Below are positions 7,420 through 14,193 of a stretch of 15,229 bases of DNA, in pieces. Every line of letters begins with the position of its first letter. Within the stretch, counting starts at the first letter, position 1. A program made the translations under genes and the position numbers. The notes beneath the pieces were generated by a model. It saw nothing but the letters and a program-made list of their open reading frames with translations. It was not told the DNA's origin and made no database searches. This stretch comes from SLJN01 sp964505385 (GTDB lineage: Bacteria > Bacteroidota > Rhodothermia > Balneolales > Natronogracilivirgulaceae), in assembly GCA_964505385.1 (NCBI GenBank), contig CAZDIA010000056.1, forward strand, positions 1 through 15,229, in the 5' to 3' direction.

Positions 7420-7974
7420 TTATTTACCGGCTGATTTACCCGCTTTCTTACGAACCCGCTCATTTATGTAGCGGATTCCTTTGCCTTTATAAGGCTCGGG
7501 AGGTCGTATCGATCTGATCTTCGCGGCAACCTGTCCCACGAGCTCTTTATCCATCCCTTTGATATAAATTCTGGGATTTTTAGTGGTTTTAGTATCTATT
7601 TCCACCTCTATTTCAGGGGGAGGTACAAAATAGAACGGATGCGAATATCCTACAGACAGTTCGAGTATGTTATTGTTGTAGGAGGCACGATAACCAACAC
7701 CGATGATTTCTAATCCGATACTATAACCTTCACTTACACCGGTAACCACATTTTGAATCAGTGCCCGGTACAGCCCGTGCAGTGCCTTTACATTTTTGGC
7801 TTCAGACTTTCTGGTTACAAGTATCTGACCATCTTCAATGGCCACATCTAATGTTGGATCTACTTCAAGCGATCGCTCACCCTTTTTCCCCTTAACATTA
7901 ATGATATTACCATCCTGAAGCTCGCACTCAACGCCTTCAGTGATATTAACCGGTAATTTGCCTATTCGAGACAT
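7420..7974 (-). CDS. rplF: Large-subunit ribosomal protein L6 (uL6)
   Basis: L6 sits beside the sarcin-ricin loop and the factor-binding centre of the 50S subunit. The protein has 184 residues in two repeated domains. The N-terminal one covers about 1-82, starting MSRIGKLPVNI and holding VKGKKGE. The C-terminal one covers about 83-175, with IIGVGYRA and the strongly conserved RSIRPPEPYKGKGIRY. A basic C-terminal tail ends KKAGKSAGK. Size matches E. coli L6 (177) plus a short tail. The gene lies 18 bases after rpsH and 14 bases before rplR. Confidence 0.99.
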   Translation of the reverse strand: MSRIGKLPVNITEGVECELQDGNIINVKGKKGERSLEVDPTLDVAIEDGQILVTRKSEAKNVKALHGLYRALIQNVVTGVSEGYSIGLEIIGVGYRASYNNNILELSVGYSHPFYFVPPPEIEVEIDTKTTKNPRIYIKGMDKELVGQVAAKIRSIRPPEPYKGKGIRYINERVRKKAGKSAGK

Positions 7975-7992
7975 AATACTTTTCTGATATTT

Positions 7993-8385
7993 TTAGTAGA
8001 TGTAGCACATTATTTCACCGCCAACTCCCAGCTTACGAGCTTCCTTGTCAGTCATAATTCCTCTGGAAGTTGTTAGTACAGCAATTCCAAGTCCATTACT
8101 GACCCTTGGGATCTCATCAGAGGTACAATACTTCCGCAACCCGGGTCTTGAGACTCGCTCTAAGTTCCTTATTACCGGTTGTCCATAATGATCATACCGG
8201 AGAAATATGCGGAGCAAACCCTGCTTACCGTCTTCAATATCTATATAGTTTTGCACATAACCCTTATCGAGTAGGATCTTGGTTATGGCACGCTTCAATT
8301 TGGAAGCGGGAACGTCAACCCTGCGATGTCCCGCAAGTTGAGCGTTTCTAATTCTTGTTATAAAATCAGCTATTGGATCTGTCAT
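7993..8385 (-). CDS. rpsH: Small-subunit ribosomal protein S8 (uS8)
   Basis: S8 binds helix 21 of 16S rRNA and organises the central domain of the 30S subunit. The 130-residue protein starts MTDPIADFITRIRNAQ and ends with the conserved block VSNGLGIAVLTTSRGIMTD, then KEARKLGVGGEIMCYIY. In E. coli S8 represses the spc operon by binding mRNA near rplE. I looked at the rplX-rplE junction and saw no obvious equivalent hairpin, though folding was not computed. It lies 19 bases after rpsN and 18 before rplF. Confidence 0.99.
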   Translation of the reverse strand: MTDPIADFITRIRNAQLAGHRRVDVPASKLKRAITKILLDKGYVQNYIDIEDGKQGLLRIFLRYDHYGQPVIRNLERVSRPGLRKYCTSDEIPRVSNGLGIAVLTTSRGIMTDKEARKLGVGGEIMCYIY

Positions 8386-8404
8386 GGTATAAACTATTGA
8401 AGGG

Positions 8405-8674
8405 TTACCAGCTGGCTTTTTTTAGACCTGGGATTTTACCGCTAAGAGCAAGCTCCCTGAATTTTATCCGGGAGACTCCGTATTTACTCACGTATCCCCG
8501 GGAGCGACCCGTTAACGAGCAGCGGTTTTTCACCCTTACCGGGCTGGCATCTCGGGGAAGTTTTTGCAATGCTTCGTAATCGCCTTTTTCTTTCAGCTCT
8601 TTACGCTTCTCAGCGTATTTGGCCACAGTTTTTTTGCGCTTTTCGTTGCGCGCTATCCAGGATTTTTTAGCCAT
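8405..8674 (-). CDS. rpsN: Small-subunit ribosomal protein S14 (uS14), zinc-free long form
   Basis: S14 is a 30S head protein needed for late assembly and tRNA binding. At 89 residues it is the long form. The short zinc form has two CXXC pairs. Here only one cysteine remains (C52, in RCSLTGRSRGY), so no zinc site can form. The N-terminal helix is MAKKSWIARNEKRKK, and the C-terminus RIKFRELALSGKIPGLKKASW (70-89) is the most conserved part. Together with cysteine-free S4 and L36 it shows that the operon encodes only zinc-independent versions of these proteins. It starts 8 bases after rplE. Confidence 0.99.
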   Translation of the reverse strand: MAKKSWIARNEKRKKTVAKYAEKRKELKEKGDYEALQKLPRDASPVRVKNRCSLTGRSRGYVSKYGVSRIKFRELALSGKIPGLKKASW

Positions 8675-8682
8675 AGTGTGTA

Positions 8683-9234
8683 TTAATTCCTCTTTTGAAA
8701 AGGCATTCCTAAATTTTTGAGCAGTGCATATGCCTGCTCGTCGGTTTCGGCAGTGGTAACAAAAGTTATATCCATACCGTGAATGCGTTCAACTTTATCT
8801 GTATCAATCTCCGGGAAAATGGTGTGTTCTGTAATTCCTAAAGTATAGTTTCCACGTCCGTCAAAACTTTTATCAGGTACCCCCTGAAAGTCACGCGAAC
8901 GTGGCAATGCCAAGCTGATCAGGCGATCCATAAATTCGTACATCATGGATTTGCGCAAAGTCACCTTGCAACCAATCGCCATACCCTGGCGCACCTTAAA
9001 ATTTGAAATCGCCTTACGAGCGTGTGTAATTACCGGTCTCTGCCCGGTGATCAATGAAATATTCTCAACTACAGTATCGAGAAGCTTGCGATCATTTATC
9101 GCTTCACCAACCCCGGCATTGATAGTTATTTTCTGCAACCGAGGCACTGCCATATGGTTTTTGATCCCAAAATCTTTTGACAGCTGGGGAATTACCTCAT
9201 TTTTATAATTTGTATGTAATCGTGTATCAGCCAT
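8683..9234 (-). CDS. rplE: Large-subunit ribosomal protein L5 (uL5)
   Basis: L5 binds 5S rRNA and contacts the P-site tRNA and S13 across the subunit bridge. I chose the ATG at 9234, giving 183 residues starting MADTRLHTNYKNEV, which aligns with the N-termini of other L5 proteins (E. coli 179 residues). An upstream in-frame ATG at 9273 would add 13 residues and overlap rplX by 23 bases, and is less likely. Family motifs are PRLQKITINAGVGEA, TGQRPVITHARKAISNFK and SFDGRGNYTLGITEH, ending GMPFQKRN. The gap from rplX is 16 bases with the chosen start. Confidence 0.96.
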   Translation of the reverse strand: MADTRLHTNYKNEVIPQLSKDFGIKNHMAVPRLQKITINAGVGEAINDRKLLDTVVENISLITGQRPVITHARKAISNFKVRQGMAIGCKVTLRKSMMYEFMDRLISLALPRSRDFQGVPDKSFDGRGNYTLGITEHTIFPEIDTDKVERIHGMDITFVTTAETDEQAYALLKNLGMPFQKRN

Positions 9235-9250
9235 GGTTTCAAGCTTCTGC

Positions 9251-9607
9251 TTAGTTATCGATAGTTTCTCCACTTATTTTTGCAACACGAACCCAACGGC
9301 CTTTTCCACTTTCATCGAGGCGTTTTCTGCCGATTCGTGAGGCTTCACCACTGGTTGGATCTACCGGTAATACATTTGAAATATGTATCGGCATCTCTTG
9401 CTGCATACGCCCACCTTTAGGATTTTCCTGAGTAGGCTTTTGATGTTTGGTAACTTGCCTGACACCTTCAACCAAAACTTTATTTTGTTTTGGGAATACC
9501 ATCAGAACACGTCCCCTTCTGCCTCTGTCATTTCCGGAGATCACTTCAACCTGATCACCTTTTTTGACATGTAGCTTATTCTGGCTGTTACTTTTTCGTC
9601 GTTGCAT
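9251..9607 (-). CDS. rplX: Large-subunit ribosomal protein L24 (uL24)
   Basis: L24 starts 50S assembly by binding the 5' end of 23S rRNA and later lines the exit-tunnel rim. The protein has 118 residues, slightly longer than E. coli L24 (104). The KOW domain covers about 12-45 (HVKKGDQVEVISGNDRGRRG, then RVLMVFP). It is followed by the conserved VEGVRQVTKHQKPTQENPKG and a C-terminal part including IHISNVLPVDP. There are no cysteines, so the CXXC sometimes seen in the C-terminal half is absent. It starts with ATG 11 bases after rplN. Confidence 0.99.
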   Translation of the reverse strand: MQRRKSNSQNKLHVKKGDQVEVISGNDRGRRGRVLMVFPKQNKVLVEGVRQVTKHQKPTQENPKGGRMQQEMPIHISNVLPVDPTSGEASRIGRKRLDESGKGRWVRVAKISGETIDN

Positions 9608-9618
9608 AATTAATCTGT

Positions 9619-9987
9619 TTACAATACTTCAGGAGCCAGTGAAATGATTCTCATGTAATTCCGCTCACGAAGCTCTCTGGCTATTGGACCAAAAATACGA
9701 GTACCCACCGGTTCATTCTCCTTGTTAAGAATAACAGCGGCATTTTGATCAAACCGGATATAGCTTCCGTCATTACGGCGATATTCCTTTTTGGAACGTA
9801 CCAATACGGCACGCACGACATCTCCCTTTTTTACAGTCCCGCCCGGGATTGCCGTTTTAACCGAGCAGATAACAAGGTCGCCAATGCGTGCGTATCTTCG
9901 TTTTGAATCACCAAGAACTTTGATGACCATTACTTTTCTGGCCCCGCTGTTATCGGCTACATTTAATATTGATTGTGTCTGTACCAT
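9619..9987 (-). CDS. rplN: Large-subunit ribosomal protein L14 (uL14)
   Basis: L14 forms an intersubunit bridge and is the docking site of the silencing factor RsfS. The 122-residue protein has the invariant family length. It shows LNVADNSGARKVMVIKVLG near the N-terminus, RIGDLVICSVKTAIPGG in the beta-barrel and EPVGTRIFGPIARELRE near the C-terminus. It is the first gene of the classical spc operon, but here it follows rpsQ after only 20 bases with no promoter or terminator visible. I therefore take the S10 and spc clusters to be one transcription unit. Confidence 0.99.
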   Translation of the reverse strand: MVQTQSILNVADNSGARKVMVIKVLGDSKRRYARIGDLVICSVKTAIPGGTVKKGDVVRAVLVRSKKEYRRNDGSYIRFDQNAAVILNKENEPVGTRIFGPIARELRERNYMRIISLAPEVL

Positions 9988-10007
9988 TTCTAAAGCTAAC
10001 TAAAGAG

Positions 10008-10274
10008 TTACTTGGCTTTTTCTACGATTTCCATCAGTCGCCAGCGTTTACGCTTCGATAATGGGCGTGTTTCCATTATGCGCACGCGGTCGCCTTCTTT
10101 GGCATCATCATTTTCATCATGAGCCATATATTTTGTGGTTTTGTTAATGTATTTACCGTAGATCGAATGTTTTACCTGACGATCCACCGCAACGGTGATC
10201 GTTCGATCCATTCGGTTACTTACCACTTTACCAACGCGAACCTTGCGGGCATTACGAGTTGTTGTCTCACTCAT
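10008..10274 (-). CDS. rpsQ: Small-subunit ribosomal protein S17 (uS17)
   Basis: S17 is a primary 16S rRNA-binding protein of the 30S body with an OB-fold. The 88-residue protein carries VRVGKVVSNRMDRTITVAVD (12-31) and HSIYGKYINKTTKYMAHDE. It ends with the family signature GDRVRIMETRPLSKRKRWRL (about 61-80). It is 6 bases after rpmC, so the ribosome finishing rpmC would almost reach its start codon. This is a likely case of coupled translation, given the lack of a Shine-Dalgarno sequence. Confidence 0.99.
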   Translation of the reverse strand: MSETTTRNARKVRVGKVVSNRMDRTITVAVDRQVKHSIYGKYINKTTKYMAHDENDDAKEGDRVRIMETRPLSKRKRWRLMEIVEKAK

Positions 10275-10280
10275 ATTACT

Positions 10281-10493
10281 TTACTCTTCTTTGGCTGTTG
10301 CAGCCTTTGGTTTTTCCTTGATCACGGTATGAAGGCGTGCGATTTCGCGTCGCAACAATTTCATATTTGCCGGGCTTTCAACCTGACCGGCAACGGCGTG
10401 GTTGAACTCGAGCTTTTGAAGCTCATCTTTACTTTCCTTTAAGCGAACCTCCAGCTCACTGAGCGACAGGTCTCTGAGTTCGTGTGCTTTCAT
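10281..10493 (-). CDS. rpmC: Large-subunit ribosomal protein L29 (uL29)
   Basis: L29 is a small helical hairpin protein beside the exit tunnel and contacts L23. The 70-residue protein starts MKAHELRDLSLSELEVRLKE and carries the second helix NMKLLRREIARLHTVIKEK (about 43-61). A short Ala/Lys/Glu tail follows. Length is typical (E. coli 63). It lies 13 bases after rplP. An AGGT four bases or so upstream of the ATG is a weak Shine-Dalgarno-like match that I do not consider significant. Confidence 0.98.
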   Translation of the reverse strand: MKAHELRDLSLSELEVRLKESKDELQKLEFNHAVAGQVESPANMKLLRREIARLHTVIKEKPKAATAKEE

Positions 10494-10506
10494 GTTTACC
10501 TAATTA

Positions 10507-10926
10507 TTAATCTTCGTAGTCGCGACGTGCAATGAATTTTGTCTTAATCGGAAGTTTATGCTGAGCAAGACGCAGTGCTCGCTGAGCTGCCTTTTTTGAA
10601 ACTCCGGTAAGTTCAAAAAGAATTCTACCAGGCTCCACAACCGCTACATAATGTTCCGGGTCACCTTTACCGCTACCCATTCGGGTCTCGGCAGGTTTTC
10701 GGGTAATCGGTTTGTCCGGGAATATTCTAATCCAGGTCTGCCCCTCACGTTTCAGATTACGGGCAATCGCAATACGGCATGCCTCAATCTGTCGCGAGGT
10801 AATAAATTTGGATTCGAGCGCTTTGATTCCGAAATCTCCAAATGCTAATAGATGTCCTCGTTTAGTCTGCTTTCGGAATCTGCCGCGATGTACTCTTCTG
10901 CGTTCTACGCGTTTCGGTTCTAACAT
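10507..10926 (-). CDS. rplP: Large-subunit ribosomal protein L16 (uL16)
   Basis: L16 binds near the A-site tRNA elbow and is required late in 50S assembly. The 139-residue protein begins MLEPKRVERRRVHRGRFRK and carries RIFPDKPITRKPAETRMGSG, then KGDPEHYVAVVEPGRILFEL. The arginine of the TRMGSGKG turn corresponds to the residue hydroxylated in E. coli L16. The C-terminal helix region is AAQRALRLAQHKLPIKTKF. It follows rpsC after 29 bases. Length and motifs are standard, with no sign of truncation. Confidence 0.99.
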   Translation of the reverse strand: MLEPKRVERRRVHRGRFRKQTKRGHLLAFGDFGIKALESKFITSRQIEACRIAIARNLKREGQTWIRIFPDKPITRKPAETRMGSGKGDPEHYVAVVEPGRILFELTGVSKKAAQRALRLAQHKLPIKTKFIARRDYED

Positions 10927-10955
10927 GGTATTGTTTAATTATCGGTATTAACCGT

Positions 10956-11690
10956 TTATTCTTTACTGTCCCGTTTACGACGCCCTTTTCCTCGGCGCGA
11001 ACGTCGCTTTTCCTGGTTTTCCGACTCATTTCGGCTGGTGTGCGCACTTGGAGTGAGATCAACATCTCCGATTATTTCTCCTTTGAAAATCCAGACACTC
11101 ACACCTATGGTGCCGTAAATGGTCTTTGCCGTAGAGTTAGAATAATCTATGTCGGCTCTCAAAGTATGCAGGGGCACCCGGCCATCTTTATACTGTTCGG
11201 TTCTGGCCATGTCGGCCCCACCTAGGCGGCCGGCACATTTGATTTTAATTCCTTTTGCACCCATTCTCATGGCAGCACCCAAAGCCGTTTTCATCGCCCG
11301 GCGAAAAGAAATCCTGGCTTCAAGCTGTTGCGCTATATTCTGAGCAACCAGACTTGCATCCGTTTCAGGACGCTTGATTTCGCTGATATTGATCTGAACA
11401 TCTTTATTCGTGATCTTTTTCAGCTCTTGGCGCAAAAGCTCAACCTGTTCACCACCCTTACCGATGATGACGCCTGGACGGCTTGTCAACAGGGTGAGTA
11501 ATACACGTTTAGGAGTCCGTTCAATTATGATGCGAGATAATCCGCCATTGCGAAGACGTGCATGAAGATATTCACGCAACTTAGCGTCTTCAAGTACATT
11601 ACTGGCATTGTTTTCCTCGGTGAACCAATTGGACTCCCAACCTTTTATAATGCCTAATCTTAAACCTGTTGGATGTATTTTTTGACCCAA
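10956..11690 (-). CDS. rpsC: Small-subunit ribosomal protein S3 (uS3), TTG start
   Basis: S3 forms part of the mRNA entry helicase site on the 30S head. The 244 residues hold the N-terminal domain (GQKIHPTGLRLGIIKGWESN) and a KH domain at about 40-110 with the RPGVIIGKGGEQVELLRQEL loop. The C-terminal domain contains IKIKCAGRLGGADMARTEQY, followed by a very basic tail (about 215-244). The start codon is TTG at 11690-11688. The L22 stop codon lies in the same frame at 11705-11703, and no ATG or GTG occurs between, so TTG is forced by the conserved second residue G-Q-K-I-H-P. An AGGGA sits 6 bases upstream. Confidence 0.98.
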   Translation of the reverse strand: MGQKIHPTGLRLGIIKGWESNWFTEENNASNVLEDAKLREYLHARLRNGGLSRIIIERTPKRVLLTLLTSRPGVIIGKGGEQVELLRQELKKITNKDVQINISEIKRPETDASLVAQNIAQQLEARISFRRAMKTALGAAMRMGAKGIKIKCAGRLGGADMARTEQYKDGRVPLHTLRADIDYSNSTAKTIYGTIGVSVWIFKGEIIGDVDLTPSAHTSRNESENQEKRRSRRGKGRRKRDSKE

Positions 11691-11696
11691 AACGTG

Positions 11697-11701
11697 TCCC
11701 T
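11697..11701 (-). promoter_or_regulatory. Shine-Dalgarno-like sequence AGGGA before rpsC
   Basis: On the minus strand AGGGA lies 6 bases upstream of the TTG start of rpsC, an ideal spacing for pairing with the anti-Shine-Dalgarno. Scanning the other starts by eye, I found no comparable purine-rich motif at correct spacing; most are preceded by A/T-rich sequence such as TAATT. Whether it is used is inference. Confidence 0.5.
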
Positions 11702-11702
11702 G

Positions 11703-12095
11703 TTATTCTTCTGTTTCCATTTCAACTTCTGCTTCCTTCATCGTCTCGACTTCCACTGTTACGTGGCTCGTACGCTTTCTTATCGGATGAGCACGTCCCA
11801 TCGGTGCAGGCTGGATTCTCTTCAGAACCGGACCTTCATCTACATGTATCTTTTTAATGATGAGATTTTCATCATCAAAAGATTCCTCTTCATTTTGATC
11901 CCGAAGGTTAGCTGCAGCAGATTTAATTACTTTTGCTACATACGGTGCAGCTTTCTTATTGGTGAATGCGAGCTTACCTAATGCTTGCTCAACATTATTA
12001 CCTCGTATAGTATCGACTACAAGCCGAACTTTTCTCGGAGCAATCCGCAGATACTTTTGCACTGCTCGTGATTTGTAAACGTTTAGCTCTTCCAT
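11703..12095 (-). CDS. rplV: Large-subunit ribosomal protein L22 (uL22)
   Basis: L22 contributes the beta-hairpin that narrows the nascent-peptide exit tunnel. The protein has 130 residues. The globular domain begins YLRIAPRKVRLVVDTIRGNN (15-34) and continues through KVIKSAAANL. The tunnel hairpin is seen in PAPMGRAHPIRKRTSHVTV (about 96-114). It ends with a short acidic tail (about 115-130) beyond the E. coli end point (110 residues). No deletion typical of macrolide resistance is apparent in the hairpin. It lies 19 bases after rpsS and 12 bases before the TTG start of rpsC. Confidence 0.99.
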   Translation of the reverse strand: MEELNVYKSRAVQKYLRIAPRKVRLVVDTIRGNNVEQALGKLAFTNKKAAPYVAKVIKSAAANLRDQNEEESFDDENLIIKKIHVDEGPVLKRIQPAPMGRAHPIRKRTSHVTVEVETMKEAEVEMETEE

Positions 12096-12114
12096 AATTA
12101 ATTAAATCTGTTTA

Positions 12115-12381
12115 CTAACCTTTTTTAACCGGATGACCCTTGAATGTTCGAGTAGGAGCAAACTCTCCAAGTTTATGACCAACCATATTTTCGGTGATGA
12201 ACACCGGTATGAACTGTTTGCCGTTATGCACAGCCAATGTCAGTCCGATAAAGTCAGGAGTGATCATGCTTGAACGCGACCAGGTCTTTATAACCTTCTT
12301 TGATCGCTTTTCATTAGCCTGATCAATCTTTCTCTGTAATTTATAATGTACGTAAGGCCCTTTTTTAAGCGAGCGAGGCAT
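12115..12381 (-). CDS. rpsS: Small-subunit ribosomal protein S19 (uS19)
   Basis: S19 pairs with S13 in the 30S head near the A and P sites. The 88-residue protein starts MPRSLKKGPYVHYKLQRKI and has TWSRSSMITPDFIGLTLAVH. It also has the invariant NMVGHKLGEFAPTRTFKGH block near the C-terminus. The size is normal (E. coli 92). It starts two bases after the rplB stop, so its translation is probably coupled to rplB. The sequence is ordinary. Confidence 0.99.
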   Translation of the reverse strand: MPRSLKKGPYVHYKLQRKIDQANEKRSKKVIKTWSRSSMITPDFIGLTLAVHNGKQFIPVFITENMVGHKLGEFAPTRTFKGHPVKKG

Positions 12382-12383
12382 AA

Positions 12384-13217
12384 TTACTTAATTTTTTGAT
12401 TTCTGCGTCGAACAATATATCGACTGGATGCTTTACCGGGTTTACGGGTTTTATGACCCTTAGCTTTCTGTCCCCATGGAGATCTAGGATGACCTCCGGA
12501 AGTTTTGCCTTCACCACCGCCCATCGGGTGGTCAGCGGCGTTTTTGACCACCGCACGTGTTTTTGGTCTGCGACCTTTCCAGCGGTTTCGGCCGGCTTTA
12601 CCCAGTACAACATTGAAATTGTCTGAGTTGCTTACCACACCGATAGTAGCTCTGCAAGTATTCAGTACCATCCTTACTTCGCCGGATGGCATCTTAAGAG
12701 TTACATATTTATCTGTTTTAGCTACAACCTGTGCTCTTGAACCTGCACTTCTTACTATCTGTGCTCCTTTTCCGGGATTCATTTCTACATTGTGAACCGT
12801 AGTTCCAAGCGGGATATTTTTCAATGGCATTGCATTGCCTCTGTCCGGGTTTACCTTTTCCCCACTCAAAATTGTATCTCCAACCGTAATTCTTTCCGGA
12901 GCAATGATATATCGTTTTTCGCCATCTTTGTAGGCAACGAGTGCAATACGAGCCGTTCTATTAGGATCGTACTCGATTGTCTTTACAGTAGCCGGTATAT
13001 CATCTTTATTTCTTTTGAAATCGATGATTCGGTATGCCCGCTTATGACCACCACCGCGGCCCCGAACCGTCATTCTTCCGTATTTGTTTCGAGCACCACT
13101 TTTACGAACACCCCTGATCAGACTTCTTTCAGGCTCATCTGTGGTGATCTCGTTAAAAACCGGTTTTACGCGATGACGAGTACCGGGTGTTATAGGTTTA
13201 AGTTTCTTAGTAGCCAT
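12384..13217 (-). CDS. rplB: Large-subunit ribosomal protein L2 (uL2)
   Basis: L2 is a highly conserved 50S protein close to the peptidyl transferase centre and needed for subunit joining. The 277 residues hold the OB-like N-terminal domain (about 60-125) and the SH3-like domain (about 130-195, with EMNPGKGAQIVRSAGSRAQ). The C-terminal tail contains the loop around H230 (E. coli H229 in mature numbering), DHPMGGGEG at 229-237. The histidine is kept, but the residues just before it read K-N-A-A where most bacteria have M-N-P-V. The His-to-Met change after DHP is common in Bacteroidota. The start lies 13 bases after rplW. Confidence 0.99.
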   Translation of the reverse strand: MATKKLKPITPGTRHRVKPVFNEITTDEPERSLIRGVRKSGARNKYGRMTVRGRGGGHKRAYRIIDFKRNKDDIPATVKTIEYDPNRTARIALVAYKDGEKRYIIAPERITVGDTILSGEKVNPDRGNAMPLKNIPLGTTVHNVEMNPGKGAQIVRSAGSRAQVVAKTDKYVTLKMPSGEVRMVLNTCRATIGVVSNSDNFNVVLGKAGRNRWKGRRPKTRAVVKNAADHPMGGGEGKTSGGHPRSPWGQKAKGHKTRKPGKASSRYIVRRRNQKIK

Positions 13218-13230
13218 TTAAATTCTAAAT

Positions 13231-13527
13231 TTAAATTTCGGTGAAGAAGTCTATTTCCTGACCTTCTTTTATTGTTACTATGGCTTTTTTTCGTTTGGCA
13301 GTTGTACCGCCTATATAACCGCTTCGGGTAAATCTGCCTTTTGACTTACCAGGCATGATCATAGTATTCACTTTTACAACATCAATTTCCGGATAGGCAT
13401 AACGTAATGCCCGCTTAATTTCCGGTTTGGTTGCTTCCGGGTGAACTTCAAAAGCATACTTATTTTCCTGTTCCTGAATTCTTGTAAGCTTTTCGGTAAT
13501 GAGCGGTTTAATCAAAATTTTCTTCAT
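13231..13527 (-). CDS. rplW: Large-subunit ribosomal protein L23 (uL23)
   Basis: L23 lies at the tunnel exit and is the docking point for trigger factor and the signal recognition particle. The 98-residue protein begins MKKILIKPLITEKLTRIQEQ. It contains NKYAFEVHPEATKPEIKRAL and the extended loop KVNTMIMPGKSKGRFTRSGY. The length is normal (E. coli 100). The start codon overlaps the rplD stop in an ATGA arrangement, so the two proteins are probably made in step. That is the only overlap between genes in the window. Confidence 0.99.
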   Translation of the reverse strand: MKKILIKPLITEKLTRIQEQENKYAFEVHPEATKPEIKRALRYAYPEIDVVKVNTMIMPGKSKGRFTRSGYIGGTTAKRKKAIVTIKEGQEIDFFTEI

Positions 13528-14177
13528 GATTCATCCCTCCCCCGGCTTTTGGACTTCATAGTTTCTTCAAGTGGCTTTATTGCACTTTTTTGAATAAGAA
13601 TAACATCCGCATTTACAATATCGTAAGTAGATGGTTGCTGAGCCTCAAGAACATTGACTTTCTTCAGATTTGTGCTTGAGCGATAAACATTTCTATCATT
13701 CTGAGGAGTTAATATTAGAACCTTTTTACCATCCAGATCAAAAGCCTGAATCAAATCTACAATTTTCTTGGTTTTAGGTTCATTGTATGTGAAATCCTCA
13801 ACAACTTTGACAGCCCGCTCCTGCGCTTTATAAGTCAATGCTGATTTACGCGCCAGTTTTTTCATTTTAGCAGGCAATTCATACCCGTGTGATCTGGGCC
13901 TCGGGCCATGTACAGTGCCGCCACCCTTTAAAAGAGGAGAACGCATGGAGCCTCGACGCGCCATTCCGGTACCTTTTTGCCGATACGCCTTCCTGCCACC
14001 TCCACGTACTTCGCCGCGTTCTTTAACTTTGGCGGTACCACTTCGCCTGGATGCCAAGTGAGAGCGAACAGCTTCATATATAAGCGTATCATTCGGCTCG
14101 CACTTGAAAATTTCATCACTTAACTCTGCTTTTTTCTCAGAGTTGGTACCGTCCGTTTTATAAATACTTAACTTCAT
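13524..14177 (-). CDS. rplD: Large-subunit ribosomal protein L4 (uL4)
   Basis: L4 has a globular surface domain and a long loop that helps form the exit-tunnel constriction. The 217-residue protein shows that loop at about 45-95, with GRKAYRQKGTGMARRGSMRS. K68 is in the position of the E. coli lysine changed in some erythromycin-resistant mutants, and it looks wild type. A short basic C-terminal extension (SKSRGRDES) goes past the usual end near 200-210. In E. coli L4 represses the S10 operon through an mRNA leader. The space before rpsJ here is only 17 bases, so that leader is absent at this place. It overlaps rplW by 4 bases. Confidence 0.99.
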   Translation of the reverse strand: MKLSIYKTDGTNSEKKAELSDEIFKCEPNDTLIYEAVRSHLASRRSGTAKVKERGEVRGGGRKAYRQKGTGMARRGSMRSPLLKGGGTVHGPRPRSHGYELPAKMKKLARKSALTYKAQERAVKVVEDFTYNEPKTKKIVDLIQAFDLDGKKVLILTPQNDRNVYRSSTNLKKVNVLEAQQPSTYDIVNADVILIQKSAIKPLEETMKSKSRGRDES

Positions 14178-14193
14178 GATTTATCGAAGTTGC

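Noticed and set aside
9235..9273. Upstream in-frame ATG for rplE giving a 196-residue L5
   Set aside because: It would overlap rplX by 23 bases and add 13 residues absent from other L5 proteins. The ATG at 9234 gives the standard N-terminus and a normal gap.
10927..10955. Small inverted repeat CGGT-ATTA-ACCG between rpsC and rplP
   Set aside because: The stem is only 4 bp with no T-run after it, too weak to call a terminator or attenuator.
12792..13244. Plus-strand open frame of 150 codons opposite rplB
   Set aside because: Antisense to highly conserved L2 coding sequence, with odd composition and no recognisable domain.
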